Part shown: positions 47,893 to 60,219 of the stretch, in pieces
Position numbering within the stretch: position 1 is the first letter of the stretch
Layout of the letters: every line of letters starts with the position of its first letter
Origin: Dysidea avara
Taxonomy: Eukaryota > Porifera > Demospongiae > Dictyoceratida > Dysideidae
Direction: 5' to 3'
Assembly: GCF_963678975.1 (NCBI RefSeq)
Contig: NC_089281.1
Span: 1,738,437 to 1,802,436, forward strand
Length of the DNA: 64,000 nt
Made by a program: the position numbers and the translations under genes
Notes under the pieces: model-generated
What the model was told of the DNA's origin: nothing
The model's database searches: none
Seen by the model: only the letters and a program-made list of their open reading frames with translations

Positions 47893-48045
47893 CAGTGAAA
47901 CCCCACTTAAGGACACCCCTCTGAATACTGGACAGCCTCTTTATAAATGACATCCATCTAGGTCCCAAGTCAACAGTATTAGTAGATTATAAACCCCTTA
48001 ACTAAGGACACCTCCAATGGCGTCTGTCTTAGAGGGGTTCCACTG
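47893..48045. mobile_element. Pogo/Tc1-type MITE with TA target duplication
   Basis: CAGTGAAACCCCACTTAAG and CTTAGAGGGGTTCCACTG are imperfect inverted ends flanked by TA at 47891-47892 and 48046-48047. The interior repeats AAGGACACC. It is 153 bp. Confidence 0.75.
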
Positions 48046-48493
48046 TATGTCCATGTGTATGATGACTTGTTTGTGTAAACTACTGGACTTTCTACTGCAA
48101 TTAGTATGATGTCACTTGTTGCTGTATGTAGGAGATGTGGTCACAACTTTTCTATCCAGTAAATTTCAATTAAGCTATAACTAATTATGATTATAGTAAA
48201 CCTTGTGATATAGGAACTGATAATTCTGGTGTTTGATCAACAGCAGTCATTTTTTCCTTGAATACTATGAAACTAAGGTTACCAGTTTACAGAGACAATC
48301 ACAATACAGTATAGTATTCAGATGATATATAAATTTCTTGACCTGGCAAACATACAAGCAACATTTTAAAGATATGTTCCATTATGGAAATTTTGTTTAA
48401 GCCAATAAAACACTCTAATAGTACATACAAATAATTCAAGACAACTGATCACTCCACTCTATACTGATATTACCTCATATTAAGTTACAACTA

Positions 48494-48614
48494 CACAGTA
48501 AAAAATGTACTGTGGCAAGTAGTGAACATCACTGGAAATTCTTAGTGATGGTCACTAAAATGGCCAGTGACATTCACTATTTGCCACAATATTCACTACT
48601 TATTTTTTACTATG
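48494..48614. mobile_element. Short MITE with CACAGTAAAAAAT ends
   Basis: CACAGTAAAAAATG and TATTTTTTACTATG are flanked by TA (48492-48493 and 48615-48616). The nested inverted AAGTAGTGAA and TTCACTACTT make it a near-complete hairpin. It is 121 bp. Confidence 0.7.
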
Positions 48615-48949
48615 TACAGAACATTAACACCTCCCTACTTGCAGGATCACCCACTGTACAAGCAACCTATAATTTGCATTCAATAAATGAATTCTGAGTT
48701 GATCAATACCAATCAGCTAATTAAACTACAGGAAATTGTCCCTAATTACTTGTGTCAACAATATTGTCTTTAACTGCCAACTGGCTACTGTGTTAGCTAC
48801 TGTCTTTAGAATAATATCATAACTGTATTATGTTAGTGGTGTGATGTTTAACTTCTAGAAAATATTAGACCATGTTATGGATGTTTTGTGAAAATTGTTA
48901 CACATTTAATTGTATCTGGTGTAGTATTTTCTTTAATTGTGCACCTTGC

Positions 48950-49605
48950 ATTTTTTTGCTGCAGAGAAAGATATTTCATATAAATCTATGAATACCCTTT
49001 GTGGACTTGTGATTTGAAGTCTTAGAGTGGGCTGGCATTACAGTGTAGTGGCTAGTGTAGAAATAAATTACTTGTATAATTATACGTTGAACACAGATAT
49101 TAATGTATATTTCTGTACATATACATAGGTACAAGTAATAATAATAATAGTCTTGATGAGAAGTTTATATGTGGTTTAAGGGAATTCTATAATATACATT
49201 GTACAGCTGCACACAGTACTAACTTGGCTACGGTAACTCTTCATCAAGCTCCAGTCTTGCACACCTTAATTGAGATTAACATAGTACTGATAATTCAATA
49301 TGCTTGAGCTCGTGTGATATATTCATGGTTGTGTGAAATGTGTGCATTAGTGGTGTCTGTGCATGCTAGCAAGTAAACATGACAATACTCTTGCAACCTA
49401 ACTGACCTGTAGTAACTATATATGTCATGGCAGTCTAGCTTGTGCGGGCATGTAAGCTTACAATCTGTATATTTTGTTTACTTTGTTTTTGCTGAAGTTT
49501 GTTGTCACTTGGGTCATCCAAATAGTAACTCCAGTAACAATGTTGTCTGGTAAATTCCTTGTCTTTTCACAGCAAATACACATCTCCGATCTTCCACTCT
49601 CTTCC
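48950..49605. repeat. Recent segmental duplication, copy 1
   Basis: It aligns in the same orientation with 61310-61955 at an estimated 93-95% identity over about 650 bp, including AGTCTTAGAGTGGGCTGGCA, ATTATACGTTGAACACAGA and GGGTCATCCAAATAGTA. It covers the 3' half of SEMC copy B, so it copied part of that gene. Confidence 0.88.
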
Positions 49606-49652
49606 TTTTGTTCTTGTTGTTGAGCAACTTGTGAACAATGTTCCTTTTCCAT
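49482..49652 (-). CDS. SEMC-family exon, copy B (diverged)
   Basis: The frame starts MEKEHCSQVAQQQEQKEESG and continues with RSEMCICCEKTRNLPDNIVTG and VTIWMTQVTTNF. It can be spliced at CAAA/GTAAAC (49482) or run on to a stop at 49458. It keeps the Gln/Glu-rich start, the SEMC core and the VTGVTI strand of copies A and C, but the middle is diverged. The function is unknown. Confidence 0.4.
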
Positions 49653-51009
49653 GTATAGGCTTACAATTACAACCTGTATTGAATACGTATATACATCAAT
49701 ACATTGTTATTGTCATACATACTATAAGATCTGTAGTGTTCTATACAGCAATTATTGATGAGTAACAAAGACATCAAAGACCACTTTATAGCCACGCGTA
49801 TATTGATACAACGTGTATATATATATACGTATATTAATTTGACAACAGACAAATTACAAACACATGTATGTATTCACAAAGATGCCATATGAAACACTCC
49901 AATCAGATGAAATACTATAACAGGAATGCGCACAAACTTGTTGTGGTCACTTCAAAAATTGAAGCTGTTACTGAAATCTAAAAGTGAAAAATTAAGTAGT
50001 CATCAAGGTGCTATTGTCTAGCCATATGGGATATTGAAACTACCGACTTTATTAAACATTAAAGTTTAATCACTGGCAAACACATATTGATAGATAAACA
50101 CCATGTGCAGGAAAAGTATCAAACACATTAGCAACATATTAGGTTGAGAACAGTAGATCATTGTATTGTAGTATTGAATGTAAACCAACAAGAGAACACA
50201 TTATGATATCATCAAAAAAGAATCAAAGTAAACAAACTCTTATAAAAGTAAGGCTCAGTAAGTTTTCATGTGCTTATCTAGATAGTAATGGGAACTTTAA
50301 CATGTAGCCAAACGTATAATACACATTATCTCTTCTTAAACATTCAATCAAGTGCATGTATTAATTGGAGAAAAGTGAAAATTTGAAGATCAATGTGAAC
50401 AAGGGATTTTTTTCTGCATTCAGCATAGTTTTCAGCTTCAGGTTTTTGACTCCCTGTACTACAGGCTAATTTGTTGCCTCCCTACAGGTCCCTAGAGGGA
50501 TAGTTGAACAATGATAAGACACACAAGTATACAACACACCTGACCTGTGTATAACTAAGTATTGGCCATGCACTTACATATTACAGGACTATACAGAATG
50601 TCTACATTTACTTTCAAAGTTTGTACTATCATACATAATATGGGCTTTATTATATTACTGTACTATGTTTTACAGAAAGTGATGTGAGTATATCTGTGGG
50701 GAATGCCCTATATTTCAGCCAGATTAATCTGTAATCCATTGTTGTCACTTGGAGACAAATCAGTTGCATGCCTCCATGTTATGAAGTTGTCATGCTGGAG
50801 TAGTTAACTTCATCATATTTTATAAAAGTTAGAACAACACCATACGCACATATTTAGAAAGTTATGTATGTTACTGACTAAGTGGCAATATTTGAGTGTA
50901 GCTTAATGTAGTGATAGTCAGCTGCACTTACATATGTGGATATGATGAGTGTACACTGTAAATAGTGTAGTGTATAGTGCATAGTGTGTGTGTGTGTGTA
51001 TGTGTGTGT
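49653..51009. other. Mostly unrecognised; diverged duplicate segment at about 50395-50520
   Basis: TTCTGCATTCAGCATAGTTTTCAG and CTACAGGTCCCTAGAGGGATAG parallel segments at 32.87 kb and 54.13 kb, giving a third copy of that part of the duplicated block. The rest is AT-rich, and a short (GT)n run lies at 50985-51010. Confidence 0.45.
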
Positions 51010-51463
51010 GGCAGCATAGCCAAGTGGTTTGGTCGTCCGCCTGGTAATTGAAAGGTTCCAGGTTTGATTCCCAGCTGGGCCACTTTGGCGTTGTTGTTGT
51101 TGTTGTTTCCTTGAGTAAACTTTACTCACATTGCTCCAGTCTACCCAGCTGTTAAAATGGGAACCTGGTGGCCTGGTGCCAACTGGTGGAGCAGCCCACC
51201 CAGGTGTAACATCAATGGGTACCTGGCGTAAACTGGGGAAGCAAATACTCAACTGTCCATGTCTCATATAGCAGTTGAAGGTACAGGTGGGACTTTGGGT
51301 GCCCACACCTTCAACTGTGAGACATGGTACAGCCTCCTGCAGGTTATTAGTCCTGCCCCAGGAGGGCATGCCTGTGCTGACTCATAGCACCTGGGTAGTG
51401 CACAGGTGCCCCAGTGCTGGCCACTGGGCAGCGTGACCGCTTAGTGGCAGCTGAAGGCTTTGC
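51010..51463 (+). mobile_element. tRNA-derived SINE
   Basis: The tRNA-like head has an A box TAGCCAAGTGG (51017-51027) and a B box GGTTTGATTCC (51061-51071). The body contains (GTT)n and TTTCCTTGAGTAAACTTTACTC, a core seen in SINEs of many marine invertebrates. The body GGTGGGACTTTGGGTGCCCA is shared with the second copy at about 52 kb. It ends in the (GT)n array. Confidence 0.8.

Positions 51464-51542
<79 letters not shown>
51464..51542. repeat. (GT)n microsatellite
   Basis: An almost pure GT run of about 75 bp, read as poly-(Thr-His) on the other strand. A second (GT)n run lies at about 51786-51850. Confidence 0.98.
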
Positions 51543-51543
<1 letters not shown>

Positions 51544-51802
51544 TGACATCAACAATTTTTGAAGCACATGTTACCATGACAATAAGAAGAGTTGCTACAC
51601 AGAAGCCATTTGTGTGATCATATAAACAAAACTTTGACAACTTCATGTATAGATACAAATGACATTTTCTCCCTAGTTGATGATGAAATGATAGTATCTG
51701 TATAGCTCTCTAAGTGCTAGTAACCTAATCAAAGTTCAACTACATCAACTAGACTATATAGCATGTGCATATAGTGTAGTGTAGTATGTGTGTGTGTAGT
51801 GA

Positions 51803-51855
<53 letters not shown>

Positions 51856-51861
51856 CGTACA

Positions 51862-52160
51862 TGTAAAGCAGAGCGGTCAACTGCAACTGCACAGTCTGTT
51901 TACACAAGATTCCAGGTCTGATGTTGGTGATGCTTAATTGCTGTTGTTATATCCTTGTGCAAAAAAACTTTACTCATGCATCCTGACTCACATAATGGGT
52001 AAGGTGGGACTTTGGTGCCCACACCTTCACCCATGAGACATGGTACAGCCTAACCAAGAGAGTATACATATTCCTGCCCAGATTCATACATAACACTGAA
52101 GTTTTGCATAGGTGGCTCTGAGTAGGCATCAGTAGAAGGCTTGTACTTTTAAATGGCATG
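51862..52160 (+). mobile_element. Second, diverged SINE of the same family
   Basis: It has a degenerate tRNA-like head (AGAGCGGTCAACTGC, AGGTCTGATG), then CTTTACTCATGCATC, then AAGGTGGGACTTTGGTGCCC and GAGACATGGTACAGCC, in the same order as at 51010-51463. It too follows a (GT)n array. Confidence 0.65.
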
Positions 52161-52770
52161 CATGCATGTGTCTATTATTTTAACAACATGCATAAGAAAT
52201 TTAAAATTGATATAGAATAATGATGATACAAATCAACACTGATTTTATACATTTACTTGTATACATAATATAATAGAAGACATGGTATATATGTACACAG
52301 TATATCCCAACCCATATTATAGTATATAAATGAAATACATTTTCCATGAGCAGATTTTATAGCAAGAGTATACAACATGAGTACTATTGAGACACATATA
52401 CATAACACATTGATGTCCATTAGCTTACGTTGTGAATCCATACAATTATAAACAAGCAAAGTTAAAAAGATAGAATAAATATACATTCTAAATATGTCAT
52501 ACATAACTATTATACCAGATACAGAAAGCTAACTATAAGGTCTGTGATCATTACATATTGAAACTTATATTACTGTGTTGCATTGTACAAATATAAAATT
52601 ACAGTTCAATACTGTATTAACTTTACAAGTGGAGTCTCAATCCTCAGAATATAATATCATGTACAAGTAGTTCCAAATCAATCTCATCAGCCTGTTGTAT
52701 TGATTGTTTAGCTACCTGCACACACACACATGTGATGAAGTGTCCTTTATAGTGTATAGTGTATTAGTAC
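52161..52770. other. Gene-free stretch
   Basis: AT-rich; nothing recognised. Confidence 0.35.
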
Positions 52771-52976
52771 CTTATAGTATCATTCCACTGAGTTGTCACT
52801 GGTACAGTGCAGATGATGGTTACACCAGTGACAACACCACTACACGAAGATACTCTGTTCCAACCAATACACATCTCTGACTTGTGATCTGATCCAATCT
52901 TCTCCTCTTGTACTACTGTAACTTCTTGTGAGTAGTGTTGCGGTATTGCGTTTGCTCCTTGTAATCTGTCCTCCAT
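52771..52976 (-). CDS. SEMC-family exon, copy C
   Basis: It opens at ATG 52976-52974 (MEDRLQGANAIPQHYSQEV), shows GSDHKSEMCIGWNRV and SGVVTGVTIICTVPVTTQW, and ends at an AAG/GTACTA donor in the same place as copy A. About 75-80% of residues match copy A with the frame unbroken, despite small in-frame length differences in the DNA. This is the best support for genuine coding. No downstream exon or full gene was recognised. Confidence 0.5.
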
Positions 52977-55012
52977 GGCACTTCAACCCTGACAACCCAG
53001 TACTGCTGGTTAACAGTAGGCAGGATAATATAATCTGATATGGCCATAAATATAAAATATTATTTTGTACAACAATTATGTGAGTTCTTTTAAATTCTAA
53101 GCTACGTTACAAATAACAGTTAATTACTATTATTTACCTTATGCTGGGTCTCTGCAGCCTGGTAGCTTTAAGTTGAAGTTCAGCTGGCTTTATTCAACTG
53201 CGAAACGACAAAGCTGTATAACTAGTTATAAATATGTAGTGGATGACCTCATTGTAGATGATGTCAGTTATGACTTCATTCTCCTTAAGCTTCCACACAC
53301 AAAACATAGCAGTAAAATACAAACATACCATATATGGACATTAAAAGTCCACTATTTTTAGAGACTCATATGGATAAAATAGCAATGAATCATCATTATT
53401 TCATGTTTTGCTATATAAAGGAAAATAATTACCAGAATACCAGGCATGGGCACACTTCAACTCCACCTGCCATGTACATATAGCTAGTCCTTAAAATGAT
53501 TTTCAGTTTATCATTGTACTTCCTGTCCACACCCATTACATCATCCCATATTCTCATTTGCTACTATTGTTTGTCCAGCTGCATGTGATTGGTCAATAAT
53601 AGAGTTGGTCAATAATAGATCTACACCATATTTTAACAGCTACATAGCTAATATGCATAGCTATAGCAACAAAATCTTATCAACTTTATCTTCACAATAA
53701 ATTTTATTTATCACTATAACTAATAGAAACTAATTCCATTCCACCTCTGCTAGCAAGCAAGCAAGCACAAACAGATTCAGAGGACTTCTATAGCTATGTA
53801 TTGTGAAGTGCATACTAAGCATATAAAGGATCACATCAGACCATAATTGGAATCAATAAGGTGGTTAAACTCTACATTGGTAGGTTCTATATGCATAAGA
53901 CTATTTAACCATCTACGTTTTTTTCTAAGCACAAAATTCAATCTATGTGTACATCAAATATCCCATCACATTAAAAAAATAGAATGTTTGATGACATAAC
54001 AATGAGGGATAGCTACTTATAAGTATGAAAAGTAAGAAGCGATGTTTAAGTACTAGAAGAAATCCTGCTGTGTGGCTCCTCAAGCAGCTGTCTAAACTAC
54101 ACCCTGTCAATCAAGCCACCATGCATCTTTTGTTTTGCATTCAGGATAGTTTCAGTTTCAGGTTTCTGACTCCCTGCTGTAAAGACTTTCTGTAGCCTCT
54201 TTGCAGGTCTATCCTGGGATAGTTATATACTATTTAATAAATTGTACCAGTACTGTATTACAGGAAATTTTGACAAAAGAAAAATTGAGTAATTTGCAAA
54301 TTTTAATTGTCAAATGTCCATAAGTACTATAAAAGTACATGTTTAGATCTATGAATTCTTGACTTATGTCAATATTAACTTTAATTCATCATAATACTGA
54401 TGAAGCAAGGATTCAGTCATCAAAATTCCCTTTGTACAGTAAAAGTTGCATTATAGAGCCCTCAGTTATGCAACTACTGCATGGTACTTTCAGTACTCAT
54501 ATTATAGCTACTGGAATACTTACTATTCATCAAAACTGGTATAGTAAGATATAGCATGCTTCACTACCTTAGTACAATCTGTATACAGTGGTTCTTTTAG
54601 GTTAAATGAAGGACGCATTTGAGATGGCATTGCATATCCCATATCTTCATGATGTCACTATGTATATTCACTCAGTCTCTTCCATTCTGTATATATGGAA
54701 CACCGCATGACAATCACAACAATTGCATTGCTGACAAGCCAATTGGAAATGTTTTGTTGTGTACACAAAATGTTGACTTTGACAGCACAATGGTGCTATC
54801 TGAATATATTGACTACCACATCAAATATGTATAGTCAGAAACCAACAAGGAGTATGAATGGCTGTAAGGAATTGTAGGTAGCTGAGTACACTGAATAAAG
54901 CCTCTGTGTTTAATGTGAAAAGGAACAGATTATTAGCCAGACATTCTTGAATGCAATAATCCACACAACTGCACATATTTCAATTATTTATTTATGGCTT
55001 CTTGAAGTATGC

Positions 55013-55047
<35 letters not shown>

Positions 55048-55170
55048 GCACTTTACAGTGACCAGCACTGAAGGTCTGACAGCAACATGTGCTGTAGCCT
55101 TAGGATTACCTAACCTAATTTCAGGGACTTAGACCTAATGACTTGACTTAATGACTGACTGAAAAGGTGT
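55013..55170 (-). mobile_element. SINE-like repeat with (ATT)n tail
   Basis: On the minus strand it reads from the ...TAATGAC region through GTCAGACCTTCAGTGCTGG and CACTGTAAAGTGCTAATAAT into a perfect (AAT)n tail (55013-55046). The plus-strand copy at 57655-57775 has the same end without the tail. No Pol III boxes were found, so it may be a LINE 3' end. Confidence 0.6.
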
Positions 55171-55430
55171 AAATACTAAGTAGTGGCTGTGTGTATGGGC
55201 TGGGGTATTCCCCAACAAAATTTCAATGATCAAAGTACTGCAATCGAATGGCCTCACTGATAAGAGTATTTCCAGCTGTATAGAATGGCCAATTCTCTGA
55301 AAAGGCCAATGTTAACTTCCTAAGTAAAAATTTATACATTTCACCTGCCTATAAAGCAGGAAGCCACTTGACTATTTAAAGCCAAGAAAGTCTGGGCCAA
55401 AGGTGACATATATACAGCATGGTTACAGGT

Positions 55431-56675
55431 TTCAACACATATGGACATATGGTTATTGTATATCCCACTGATGGTACATACTTCCAACTTAACTTAAAAT
55501 TTTATAATATGCTTGTGTTTTCTAGAAATAGACTAAAATTTTTCTGTGAACACATGTGGAGAAGTCACTGGATATCTACAAAAGCACCATACTGAGTATT
55601 ACTGACAGCAGTCAGGCAAACATGTATATATGAGCTATACATTTAGACTATAGACCTACCAGTCTAATCATTGGAACATTAATGGCTGTGTACACACAAA
55701 CAAACACACACATACTATGTCTTGCACAAATACTTGCAGACTCTAAACTTTACTATATTAGGTGCTCTACATCATGTGAAGAGTACACAAATAACAAAAC
55801 AAGAATAATTGTGTGCTATCTACACTCATTATAAAGTTATAAGCATTCTTCCAGCATGCTGTGATGTGTGTAATTATCCACATGCTGGAAGAACCAGTTG
55901 AGGAATACTACACACAATTTCTACTATATATATATATAAAGACGTAGTTACTCTTTTCAGTCTTTTGTTTGTATTTCTTTTAAATAAAGCCTCACTGTCT
56001 AAAATGAAAAAGGAAACAAAGACTTATTAGCTAACTAGACTATGTCACTATGTAGGAGTATAAACAAATACAACTCAGTTGTCAGTTACAGTATGTGGCT
56101 TATGCTTCCCAAACAAACACATTATGAAGTATGTTACAACTGTCAGCACCTGGATTGAGGTGGGTAATCCCCTTAGTCCATACATTCCAATAATATGTGT
56201 ATACGACATTTGTCAGTTCTCAATGACCTGAATTATCATGTACATTCCATTTGTGTAGCTTAGTAAAATATAATGCTGTACTAGTGAACTATCATGAATA
56301 GGTATGTAGCTGCTGTATATGTATATAACTGCTTCACCATCCACATGATCCTTTATATACTTAGTGCTTTTGGGCATAGTATAACAAATGTTCAATGAGT
56401 AAACTTTCTTCAAGGGTTTCACTGCTAAAATGTCAACTGCTTGGCTATATTAATGTAGCACCACCATATATGGGTGAGTGATGGTTCACAGTGGAAACTC
56501 TCTATTACAGACACTATACCATTTTTAGGATTTTACTTTAACCTATTATCAAGAGTTCATAATATTATATAGGAGAGAGGTATATACATGCAGATTGATT
56601 ACATGTAACCATGTATAGATGAAGTGTTTCCCTACATAGTTGTAGCAGACAAAATCATATTCATATATATGTACC
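55431..56675. other. Gene-free stretch
   Basis: It holds one half of a CAAGAGTTCATAATAT-type MITE at about 56550-56580 and a (TA)n run at about 55926. Otherwise nothing is recognised. Confidence 0.35.
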
Positions 56676-56897
56676 ATGGAGGACAGATTACAAGGAGCAA
56701 TCACAACACCACAACACTCACAAGAAGTTATAATAGCACAAGAGGAGGAGACTGGATCAGATCACAAGTCAGAGATGTGTGTTTTGGTTGGGACAGAGTA
56801 TGTAACTTTGTTGAATGATGTTGTCACTGGTGTAATCATCATCACTGTGTCAGTGACATCCCCACCCTCACAACTAGCAGTTAAAATTTTCATGTAA
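56676..56897 (+). CDS. SEMC-family frame, copy D (opposite orientation)
   Basis: The 73-codon frame starts at ATG 56676 (MEDRLQGAITTPQHSQEV) and is nearly identical to copies A and C through GSDHKSEMCV. It then carries two small insertions totalling 6 bp, which keep the overall frame so that LNDVVTGVIIITVSVT follows. After VSVT the sequence departs from the other copies, and the donor is not conserved. The function is unknown. Confidence 0.45.
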   Translation: MEDRLQGAITTPQHSQEVIIAQEEETGSDHKSEMCVLVGTEYVTLLNDVVTGVIIITVSVTSPPSQLAVKIFM

Positions 56898-57058
56898 CTA
56901 CGGTATATGTTTACAAGCTCCCGCTCAGTAAGAAGCAAGCTGAAAAGTGTACTTCCTTATTTCTCCTATGGGGAAGTCTTGGTATTGTGTGTTGGGAGAT
57001 ATAACACAATACTATTGGTGAACTCTTCTCTGAACTTATATTTATCATTTGATAACAA

Positions 57059-57172
57059 CAAGAGTTCATAATATAAAGTAGTAAGAGTAACATGATAACA
57101 ATAAGTACCTTAATATTGAGTACCTTGAGTACCATGAGTACCTTAATATTGTACATTATAAACTCTTGATAA
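57059..57172. mobile_element. Small MITE with CAAGAGTTCATAAT ends
   Basis: CAAGAGTTCATAAT and ATTATAAACTCTTG form inverted ends around repeated TACCTTAATATTG and AGTACC motifs. It belongs to the family of the nested element at 14612-14949. Confidence 0.65.
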
Positions 57173-57242
57173 CATTAAGTACCATGCATGTTTAACTACC
57201 AAAGGAATACAAAGACAAAACAACATTAATAATTAGTTTGAT

Positions 57243-57704
57243 TCTGTTACACCTTATTAGCTATAAGTCATTAAGTCCAAGTCCTTGAAATTGCAGTGGT
57301 GGAGGAAGGTATGAAAAGTTGGGGGGTGGGGCTGAGTAGAGCTATTGTGGCTATACATGCACACGCAGTGCGCAAAGCATACTCTCCTTCTAGGACCCCC
57401 ACACACAAGAAAATTTTTGAAAAATAAGTGCTATGAGATTGAATCTGCATGGCAGCAGTTTTAACCAATAATCTTAATCACAACAGTAATGCTAGATAAA
57501 TAGTAATAATGCAAGTAAGCATTGCTATAATTCAACATTAAATACTTGAGCTATTAGTTGCTACAGTGACTCTGTAAGCATGCTGACAAGCATATATGGT
57601 GTTGATCACATGATACGTCTTATGATGTCATAAAACACATTTGTTGGCCCCTTTTCTGTTGCACCTTATTAGCTATAAGTCATTAAGTTCAAGTCCTTGA
57701 AATT
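57243..57704. repeat. 50-bp direct repeats flanking a 362-bp insert
   Basis: 57243-57292 and 57655-57704 match at 48 of 50 positions (both run from TCTGTT to CTTGAAATT). The right copy continues into the full SINE-like repeat (to about 57775), while the left copy stops at the insert. The insert begins CAGTGGTGGAGGAAGG, a MITE-type end like that at 44056. Confidence 0.7.
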
Positions 57705-57775
57705 AGGTTAGGCGGTCTTAAGACTGCAGCACAAGTTGCTATCTAACCTTCAGTACTGATCACTGTAAAGTGCTA

Positions 57776-58280
57776 ATGATTACAAAAGAGGCATTAATAA
57801 ATAAATAAGTGGTAAACCTTTAATTGCAAACATGTTTTAGTGTAGTGACTGTTATCAAGGGTAAAATTATGGAAGAGAGAGTATCCAATTGCCATATACT
57901 ACATCAAAAATTAGCACATCAAGTAGAGAAGTCATCCTGTAGTGCTATCAGAGTAAGTGTTGAATGAAGTAATATACACCTTCTATTAAAAAATGGTATG
58001 CATAATACTTTGATCTTTGGAGGTCTTTAAAATCCACTAAGAGACCTGCTGGCAAGTTCTTAAAATCCACAAAGATCCTCATGCTAGGTCTCTAACCTAC
58101 ACTTATTTACTCTTGCTGTTACGAACACTTCAATATTTGTATGGGGTAAGCTTTATGGAGAAATCGTGTGATTGTATTCTGCATATCTTGTGACATGGGT
58201 ATTCCCCTTAGCCAACTGTGATGTCATTACTTTATTGATACAGCCACCCAACAAATTTTCAGTGAGACATGAGACGCAAG
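57776..58280. other. Gene-free stretch
   Basis: Nothing recognised. Confidence 0.35.
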
Positions 58281-58446
58281 TTATAGAACACAATTACATG
58301 AGTCAGTGGAAGATAAAGACACTGATGGAGTTTTACTATTATAGAACACAATTACATGAGTCAGTGGAAGATAAAGACACTGATGGAGTTTTACTATTAT
58401 AGAACACAATTACGTGAGTCAGTGGAAGATAAAGACACTAATGGAG
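58281..58446. repeat. 58-bp tandem repeat, 2.9 copies
   Basis: Units start at 58281, 58339 and 58397, each beginning TTATAGAACACAATTAC. They are almost identical, so the array is recent. The 58-bp period is not a multiple of three, which argues against a coding repeat. Confidence 0.95.
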
Positions 58447-59898
58447 GTCATCTACCAACATCTGCCTTGCTTTCAACATCAGGAATGATACCAGCCTCAA
58501 CCTGTCTAACAAATGTGAAGTAACCAAATAGTGGTACATATTTTTGCTGTATAAAAATTATAATTATCATAACAAGTTCTCAATCATTTCTTTACTATCA
58601 CATGCTGTAGTGTATAGCTATACTGTTGAGACAATTAACTGTCTCAGTAAAAAGGTGTGTGTTACTCAGATGTGTATTGATGTTTGCATTACAAGATTGA
58701 AATACTCTAATAAAACAATCAAAGAATGATTCTAATGTATATGTATATTCCCATTGATTGCTTGTCTTGCATTTCCTTATCATATACAGTTACTTTAAAG
58801 TAAAACATCAGATGTTGACTGAGAATTTCTAGAAACATGAGGGCATTTGTTAACAGAAGGTTAAACTTGTAGCTGCAATTATAACCAGTTCAGAAAACTG
58901 TTAATGAAAAATAAGTCCAGTGAATTGTATGTACCCTATTAGTTGTTGCAGCAACAAATTGTCATCCATGCATGACATGGTGGAAGGAATATGTAAGTGT
59001 GGGTAACAGAAGTAAGAACAGGACAAAAATTTTGAAGAGGGGATCCCTGACACCATGAATCCCAACAATTTACACAGCAGGCCAATAGAGCTGGTGTCAT
59101 GATGAGAGGCCAGTGACAAAAAGATTTGTACAGCCAACTCCTGGATTGAGTGCCTTAAAAGAGTTTAGTTTAGTACAGATAATTAGTAGCATTTCAACTG
59201 ATATGGCAGGTTGTCTGGTGAAATAACAGTGTACATATGCAGAGGTCATGAAATAGGACCAGCTCATATAATGGTCTTTTTCTTTTAATTATAGCAGAGC
59301 TATTCTTGTGGATGTTCTGTTAGAGTGGTTGAGGTTCAGGCCTATTAGTATTGAATAGTTGATCTGCTAGAGTAGTTGGTTACCAATACTATAATTTTGA
59401 CCAACTCTAATTAATTTCTTAATACCCTAACAAGGCAAGTTGCCTCTATATACTTATCTATCTCAGTTATGCTCTTGAGTAGAATAATGAAACTGTTCTG
59501 GATAAAGATAGATTGATCAGTGACCATAGCAAGTATGTAAAGTTAACCCCATAATTATCATGATGTTAACTATCCAGTCATTGTGCCATTGTGTACAGGT
59601 GTGTACTTACAGATCATCCACATGATTATCACATGCTTATAAACAGGCTATGACACAACTGTTGTTCAACTACAGTGTTATAGTTTTTTTTGAATACATT
59701 AAGTTATTGAATTTTATCATTGTATATACATATGAATTACACACCTACTAACATGGATAGACAGTATCTAAAGAATCAGTTACCTAGCTACATGGATAAT
59801 TAATAGTCACTAGAGGGTATGAGGTGTTGTTTATAGTTATCATATCATGTTCACTGTACTATACTATTGGTTGATGGGGATACTGTTAACAATATGTG
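58447..59898. other. Gene-free stretch
   Basis: Degenerate CTAATAGAG modules lie at about 58700, 59319 and 59363. No exon is recognised. Confidence 0.35.
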
Positions 59899-60214
59899 CA
59901 ATGGCGGATCCAGGATGGGGCATTTGGGGCAAATGCCCCTCCCCCCCTTCAAGAAATTGCATACAAGATCGAGATACTCTAATAGAGCAGTCAATTACTC
60001 TAATAAAGCAGTCACAATGTTCATGAGGCAGTGTAGCTTACTTATGAAGCTATAAAATTAATAGGATTTTATTTTACATAATATACATGATATAATATAT
60101 TTGGTAAAGGATAACTAGCTATTATTGTTGTGACCTTTTTTTTTTTTTTTTATTGCTCTTCAACTTTTTTCAGCAAGGTGCCCCCCCTCTTACCAAACTC
60201 TGGATCCGCCCCTG
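59899..60214. mobile_element. GGCGGATCC MITE, copy 2 (inverse of 33923-34220)
   Basis: The ends CAATGGCGGATCCAG and CTGGATCCGCCCCTG are flanked by a 5-bp repeat ATGTG (59894-59898 and 60215-60219). Two modules are spaced 21 bp apart (ending 59992 and 60013). The whole is inverse to the copy at 33.9 kb. Confidence 0.87.
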
Positions 60215-60219
60215 ATGTG

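Larger units (their letters stand above)
52771..55430. repeat. Segmental duplication block, copy 2
   Basis: This is the partner of 31766-33660 in direct orientation, longer because of insertions (for example the SINE-like repeat at 55013-55170). Shared blocks include GGATGACCTCATTGTAGATG at 53240, ACAAACAGATTCAGA at 53770, TTTGCATTCAG at 54135, AGAAACCAACAAGGAGTATG at 54836 and GCAGGAAGCCACTTGACTAT at 55365. Confidence 0.75.

Noticed and set aside
51010-51083. True tRNA gene at the SINE head
   Set aside because: It continues into a SINE body shared with a second copy at 51.9-52.2 kb, and it has no terminator at the tRNA end.
51347-51658. ORFs of 103 and 61 codons with long Thr-His repeats on the minus strand
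   Set aside because: They are translations of the (GT)n microsatellite and the adjoining SINE.
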